This document shows positions 6,544 through 9,645 of a stretch of DNA of 9,645 nucleotides, piece after piece. The notes under the pieces were generated by a model, which saw only the letters and a list, made by a program, of their open reading frames with translations, did no database searches and had not been told where the DNA came from. How positions within the stretch are numbered: the first letter of the stretch is position 1; every line of letters starts with the position of its first letter. The translations under genes were made by a program, and so were the position numbers. This DNA is from Elusimicrobiota bacterium. GTDB lineage: Bacteria; Elusimicrobiota; Elusimicrobia; Elusimicrobiales; UBA9959. The stretch spans positions 1 to 9,645 of the forward strand of contig JAKLEK010000045.1 in assembly GCA_022703115.1 (NCBI GenBank). The letters are read 5' to 3'.

Positions 6544-7148
6544 ACAAGAACGTCGCGCGGGCTAAGAAGATAAAGATACTGCTTATGGACGTGGACGGCG
6601 TGCTCACCGACGGCAAGATGTATTATCTGCCGGGACCGGAGGGCAGAATGATAGAGTTCAAGGCCTTCCACGCGCTGGACGGGATAGGGCTCAGGCTGCT
6701 GAACCAGTTCGGCATACTGACCGGCGTGATAACCGGGCACGAGTCCCCGGGGACCGAGGGCCGGGCCAGGGTCCTGGGCATGAGCTACGCTTATCAGGGA
6801 TTCCTTTCCAAGCTGGCGCCCCTGGAGGACATACTCGGGGACGCCGGCCTGACGCTGGAGAACACCGCTTATATAGGCGACGACTGGACCGATATACCGG
6901 TGCTGAAGCGCGCCGGCCTGGCCTTCGCCCCGAGCAACGCCCTTCCCGAGGTGAAGCGAGCCGCGCATTTCGTCACGAAGAAGGCCGGCGGCGAGGGCGC
7001 GGTGAGGGAGGCCTGCGATTTCATCCTGGCCAGCCAGGGGCGCCGGGGAGAGGTCATGCGCTACGTGGAGACCGCTCACTGGCCCTCGCCTGAAAGACCG
7101 GAGATGAAAGTGGTGTTGAGGTCCAGGAAGATCGGGGGGAAATTATGA
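6540..7148 (+). CDS. kdsC: KdsC-like HAD phosphatase (3-deoxy-D-manno-octulosonate 8-phosphate phosphatase family)
   Basis: HAD superfamily, C0 subfamily without a cap domain. In the Kdo pathway KdsC removes the phosphate from Kdo-8-P before activation by KdsB, feeding the lipid A core. Motif I is DVDGVLTDG (17-25, nucleophile D17, acid/base D19); KAFHALDGIG (41-50) is the family's K-x-F-x-x-D-G-x-G signature; motif II is VITGH (63-67); K91 is the probable motif III Lys; motif IV is GDDWTD (113-118). AGGEGAVREACDFIL (149-163) is the usual C-terminal KdsC signature. At 202 residues it carries about 40 residues past FIL, longer than most KdsC (170-190). ATG overlaps the epimerase stop, with GGAG upstream. 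Some paralogues act on other nonulosonate or sugar phosphates (for example the CMP-sialic acid and YrbI-like families), so the exact substrate is less sure than the family. Confidence 0.88.
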   Translation: MNKNVARAKKIKILLMDVDGVLTDGKMYYLPGPEGRMIEFKAFHALDGIGLRLLNQFGILTGVITGHESPGTEGRARVLGMSYAYQGFLSKLAPLEDILGDAGLTLENTAYIGDDWTDIPVLKRAGLAFAPSNALPEVKRAAHFVTKKAGGEGAVREACDFILASQGRRGEVMRYVETAHWPSPERPEMKVVLRSRKIGGKL

Positions 7149-7591
7149 AGACGCTGCTTATCGTCTGTATCCTGTCCGCGCTGCCCTGCGCGCGCGCCGC
7201 CGCCCTCGTGGACGACGATCTGCTGGATACGGAGATATCCACCGAGACCGCGGCGGACTACGCCGCCGAGGAAGAGGGCCAGGCCAGCATACAGGAATCC
7301 GACGAGGACCTCGCCGGATTCGTGCAGGACTATATAGGAAAGGATATCGCGCTGAAGGGCGCCTTTCTGCTGGAGGACACGGTTTCCGGCAAGGTGCTTA
7401 AGCTGTCGCTGGAAAGCGCGCCCCGGCGTTCCGAGGCCGGGCCCGCCGGCTCCAGGGTGATGGAGGCCGTTTTCAAGGCGGCCGGCGGCAGGAAATATTC
7501 CGTGCTCTTCTATCTGCAGAGCGCCGGCTTCGGGGGGATAGACATCTTCAGGATCGAACTGAAGAAAGAGGCCGCGGCGGGTAAGAAATAG
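7145..7591 (+). CDS. Small secreted protein of unknown function
   Basis: A 148-residue protein I do not recognise. Residues 1-18 look like a Sec signal peptide: a Lys at position 2, hydrophobic core LLIVCILSALP, and cleavage probably after ARA (16-18) or AAA. Residues 22-58 are strongly acidic and Ala-rich, likely disordered. Residues 60-143 look folded, ending in beta-like stretches (YSVLFYLQS, then GIDIFRIELKK). Its only cysteines (C8, C15) lie in the signal peptide, so the mature form has none. It is therefore not the thioredoxin-like partner of the adjacent CcdA. C15 follows ALP, a poor lipobox, so a lipoprotein is unlikely. ATG overlaps the kdsC stop (ATGA), after a GGGGGGA ribosome binding site. 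Probably periplasmic or outer-membrane associated. Confidence 0.8.
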   Translation: MKTLLIVCILSALPCARAAALVDDDLLDTEISTETAADYAAEEEGQASIQESDEDLAGFVQDYIGKDIALKGAFLLEDTVSGKVLKLSLESAPRRSEAGPAGSRVMEAVFKAAGGRKYSVLFYLQSAGFGGIDIFRIELKKEAAAGKK

Positions 7592-7599
7592 GACCGTTT

Positions 7600-8283
7600 A
7601 TGCTCCAATATCTGACGGCTTTCGGCGCCGGCGTCATGACCTTCCTCTCGCCCTGCGTGCTGCCTCTGCTGCCGGGCTATTTCTCCATGCTGTCCGGTTT
7701 CTCCGCCGCGGAGATCCTGGACGGCGACGAGCGGGCGGCCGTGCGGAAAGTGGTCCTCAACGCGCTGGCCTTCGCCGCCGGCTTCTCCCTTGTTTTCACG
7801 CTGATGGGGGCGGCGGCTACCGGCATCGGCGGGCTGCTGGCGGACCATAAGCGGGCGCTGCTTAAGGTCTTCGGGATGATGATGGTCGTCCTGGGCATAC
7901 ATATGACCGGCCTGATCAGTATAGGTCCGCTCAATTACGAAAAGCGCTTTTCCATGCGCTCTCTCGGAGGGGGGTACGCCGGTTCCTTCCTGATGGGCTG
8001 CGCTTTTTCGCTCGGCTGGTCGCCCTGCATCGGGCCGATCCTGGCCGGAATACTGTCCATGGCCGCGGTTTCCGGCCAGGCTTGGAAGGGAGGGACCCTT
8101 CTGCTGGCCTATTCGGCGGGGTTGGCGGCGCCTCTGCTCCTGGCCGCTTTCCTGACGGTCGAGTTCTTCTCCTTCGTGGGCAGGTTCAGGAAGGCGCTGC
8201 GCTGGGTGGAGACGGCCGCCGGCGCGCTCATGATAGCCATGGGCGTGCTTCTGTACTTCGACCGCCTGATGTTCATCGATTGA
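7600..8283 (+). CDS. ccdA: CcdA-type cytochrome c biogenesis / thiol-electron transport membrane protein
   Basis: Integral inner-membrane protein of the DsbD-beta/CcdA family. It passes electrons from cytoplasmic thioredoxin to periplasmic thiol proteins, for cytochrome c maturation or disulfide repair. It has 227 residues with about six hydrophobic segments (roughly 5-30, 50-80, 88-110, 124-158, 165-190, 203-222). The two signature motifs are SPCVLPLLPGY (17-27, C19) and SPCIGPIL (141-148, C143), the redox pair in this family. A third cysteine, C134, lies nearby. No fused thioredoxin domain is present, so this is the short CcdA form and not full DsbD. It starts eight bases after the upstream stop, with AGGA six bases before the ATG. 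No thioredoxin-like, ResA/TlpA or cytochrome gene is present in the window. Convergent with pyrE. Confidence 0.92.
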   Translation: MLQYLTAFGAGVMTFLSPCVLPLLPGYFSMLSGFSAAEILDGDERAAVRKVVLNALAFAAGFSLVFTLMGAAATGIGGLLADHKRALLKVFGMMMVVLGIHMTGLISIGPLNYEKRFSMRSLGGGYAGSFLMGCAFSLGWSPCIGPILAGILSMAAVSGQAWKGGTLLLAYSAGLAAPLLLAAFLTVEFFSFVGRFRKALRWVETAAGALMIAMGVLLYFDRLMFID

Positions 8284-8302
8284 CTCCGTTCCCGGCGGCC
8301 GG

Positions 8303-8890
8303 TCAGGCCGCGGAGCGGGCCGTTCTGGACCCCGGCTTTACGAGCGGGACCCTCTTAGCGCACAGGGGACAGTCCGCGGCCGGATAGGCCGTAAAGTCCA
8401 GCTTCAGCAGACTGGCCGACGGAAAATAGAACGAGCGTTCCCCCATGCGGTTGACGATGGACAGCGCCCCGAGCACCTCGGCCCTCGCCTTTTTCGCCGT
8501 CTCGAACACTTCCATCGTGGACTTGCCGGTGGTGAACACGTCCTCCACTATCAGCACTTTGGTCCCGGGTTTCAGGGAGAATCCGCGCCGCAGCGTCATG
8601 GCGCCGTTATCCCTCTCCGTGAACATAAAATCCACCCCGAAGGCCCGCGCCGTCTCGTGCCCGATTATCAGCCCGCCGAGAGCCGGCGAGAGTATGACGT
8701 CCGGTTTCGGGCCCTTCCAGGCCTTCTTCAGCCGCGCGCCCAGTCCGGCCGCCAGGGCCGTGTCTTTCAGGGCAAGCGCGCACTGCGCGTAGTTCGGGCT
8801 GTGCAGCCCCGAAGAAAGCAGAAAATGTCCTTCCAGGAGAGCGCCGCATTTCTTCAGGCGTGAGTGGAGCTTCTTTTCATCGGATGTCAT
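8303..8890 (-). CDS. pyrE: Orotate phosphoribosyltransferase
   Basis: Converts orotate plus PRPP to orotidine 5'-phosphate, the fifth step of UMP synthesis. It has 195 residues. The PRPP-binding loop is VLIVEDVFTTGKS (112-124, the usual form being EDVxTTGGS). LSSGLHSPNYAQC (25-37) is the N-terminal substrate segment, ALGGLIIGHETARAF (70-84) the core motif, and FTERDNGAMTLRRGF (90-104) the flexible catalytic loop region. The C-terminus CPLCAKRVPLVKPGSR (174-189) is typical of one bacterial PyrE subgroup. ATG overlaps the pyrF stop by four bases and has an excellent AGGAG site six bases away, so translation is likely coupled to pyrF. The next cytoplasmic step is catalysed by the adjacent pyrF product. 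Confidence 0.96.
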   Translation of the reverse strand: MTSDEKKLHSRLKKCGALLEGHFLLSSGLHSPNYAQCALALKDTALAAGLGARLKKAWKGPKPDVILSPALGGLIIGHETARAFGVDFMFTERDNGAMTLRRGFSLKPGTKVLIVEDVFTTGKSTMEVFETAKKARAEVLGALSIVNRMGERSFYFPSASLLKLDFTAYPAADCPLCAKRVPLVKPGSRTARSAA

Positions 8891-9576
8891 CGTATCTCCT
8901 TGAGTATCCGCGTCACGGTTTCGGCGGGGTCTGCGGCCTGAAGCACCGGCCGGCCCACTACAATGAAGTCCGCTCCAGCCGCGGCGGCCTGCGCCGGCGT
9001 CATGACGCGCTTCTGGTCCTCTTTTCCGCCGTCGCCGGGGCCGGCGGGCCTTATGCCCGGGGTTATGACCCGGAGTTTCCGCCCGTAACGTTCCTTCACC
9101 AGGGCCGCTTCCTTCGGCGAGCAGACTATCCCGTCCGCGCCGTTCCCGGCCCCGATGGCGGCCAGGTCCGAGATGGTCCTCTCTATCCCGTGCCGGAACC
9201 CGGTCCGGGAAAAAGAGCGGCGGTCGAAGCTGGTCAGCACGGTTATGCCCCAGAGCAGCGGTCTTTTCTTCTCTCCGGCGGCTGCGCGCAGCATCTCTTC
9301 CCCGCCAGAAAGATGAAGCGAGACGGAATAGACGCCGAGTTCCGCCGCGCTCCGGACGGCGTTCCTTACCGTGTTCGGTATATCGTGGAACTTGAGGTCG
9401 AGGAAGACGCGGCCGCCGCGCTTATGGACGGCTTCCACGGCCTTCGGTCCCTCCAGAGTGAAGAGGCTGGAACCTATCTTGTAGATCAGCGGGAGCCCGT
9501 CGAGTTCCTTCAGCAGGGACGCCGCTTCCCGCAGGGTGGGGGTGTCCAGCGCCACTATCAATTCGGTTCGCGGCAT
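8887..9576 (-). CDS. pyrF: Orotidine 5'-phosphate decarboxylase
   Basis: Decarboxylates OMP to UMP, the final step of de novo pyrimidine synthesis. It has 229 residues from ATG 9574-9576, a normal length for bacterial type I OMPDC. Features: VALDTP (8-13, D11), YKIG (32-35, K33), catalytic array FLDLKFHDIPNTV (58-70, with D60, K62, D65), PGIRP (173-177), QKRVMTP (188-194) and VVGRP (206-210, phosphate-binding loop). A GTG two codons upstream (9580-9582) is possible, but GGAAGG lies five bases from the ATG and too close to the GTG. The start is two bases past the stop of the preceding frame. Lies upstream of pyrE in the same operon; its promoter is outside the window. Confidence 0.96.
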   Translation of the reverse strand: MPRTELIVALDTPTLREAASLLKELDGLPLIYKIGSSLFTLEGPKAVEAVHKRGGRVFLDLKFHDIPNTVRNAVRSAAELGVYSVSLHLSGGEEMLRAAAGEKKRPLLWGITVLTSFDRRSFSRTGFRHGIERTISDLAAIGAGNGADGIVCSPKEAALVKERYGRKLRVITPGIRPAGPGDGGKEDQKRVMTPAQAAAAGADFIVVGRPVLQAADPAETVTRILKEIR

Positions 9577-9578
9577 GG

Positions 9579-9645
9579 TCACCTTCCGGCGGCCGCCGGG
9601 CTTTGGGCGGGCGCTTTCTTCTCCAGGTATCTCAGTATGTCCCGT
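9579..9645 (-). CDS. C-terminal end of an upstream gene, possibly pyrD (partial)
   Basis: The last 21 codons before a TGA at 9579-9581, two bases from the pyrF ATG. The visible sequence starts RDILRYLEKKAP and ends in an Ala-rich tail, SPAAAGR. The helix-like ending resembles the usual C-terminus of dihydroorotate dehydrogenase (glycine-isoleucine-x-x-YLE type), and pyrD would be a natural neighbour. The stretch is too short to prove this. A second frame is also open across these bases, so even its coding status is inferred. Confidence 0.5.
   Translation of the reverse strand, partial: RDILRYLEKKAPAQSPAAAGR

Noticed and set aside
7145..7204. Lipoprotein signal in the secreted orphan
   Set aside because: The cysteine at residue 15 is preceded by Ala-Leu-Pro, which does not fit a lipobox; a standard Sec signal with an ARA cleavage site fits better.
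8294..8312. Bidirectional terminator between ccdA and pyrE
   Set aside because: A 6-base stem GCGGCC/GGCCGC is visible, but there is no T-run on either side and it overlaps the pyrE stop; I cannot support a terminator call.

Overview
The window is a GC-rich stretch of a bacterial chromosome, densely packed with housekeeping genes. I see no mobile element, phage gene, CRISPR array, rRNA or tRNA. A KdsC-type phosphatase of the Kdo branch of lipopolysaccharide synthesis points to a Gram-negative, diderm organism. Isoleucine is often written ATA despite the high GC (9 of 11 Ile codons in the kdsC-like gene). Together with the gene content, this fits one of the less-cultivated Gram-negative phyla. 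Elusimicrobiota is my best guess, but the phylum is not proven by anything here.

Layout. (1) Bases 1-5332 carry four minus-strand genes: a PcrA/UvrD superfamily 1 helicase cut by the left edge just before its stop, a type I glutamine synthetase, the YchF/OLA1 ATPase, and a 100-residue excisionase-like HTH protein with a proline-rich tail. Each shows its own promoter-like sequence. A strong intrinsic terminator separates ychF from the glutamine synthetase gene. (2) Bases 5333-5541 are a divergent control region with two near-identical operator-like elements. Together they hold four copies of GGTTAAC, placed 94 bp apart. (3) Bases 5542-8283 form a tight plus-strand operon: NAD(P)-dependent epimerase-like SDR, KdsC-like phosphatase, small secreted protein of unknown function, and CcdA-like thiol-electron transporter. 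Two junctions are ATGA overlaps and the third is an 8-base gap. (4) Bases 8303-9645 carry a minus-strand pyrimidine operon, ending convergently 19 bases from ccdA: pyrE, pyrF (ATGA overlap), and the last codons of an upstream gene, possibly pyrD.

How they fit together. pyrF and pyrE supply the last two steps of UMP synthesis. Glutamine synthetase assimilates ammonium. PcrA and YchF serve DNA repair and ribosome-linked stress functions. The SDR/KdsC/secreted protein/CcdA operon looks like a cell-envelope unit joining sugar-phosphate chemistry with periplasmic thiol reduction. The least explained part is the control region at 5333-5541 with its HTH gene. The simplest reading is a self-regulating HTH protein that may also control the divergent envelope operon.
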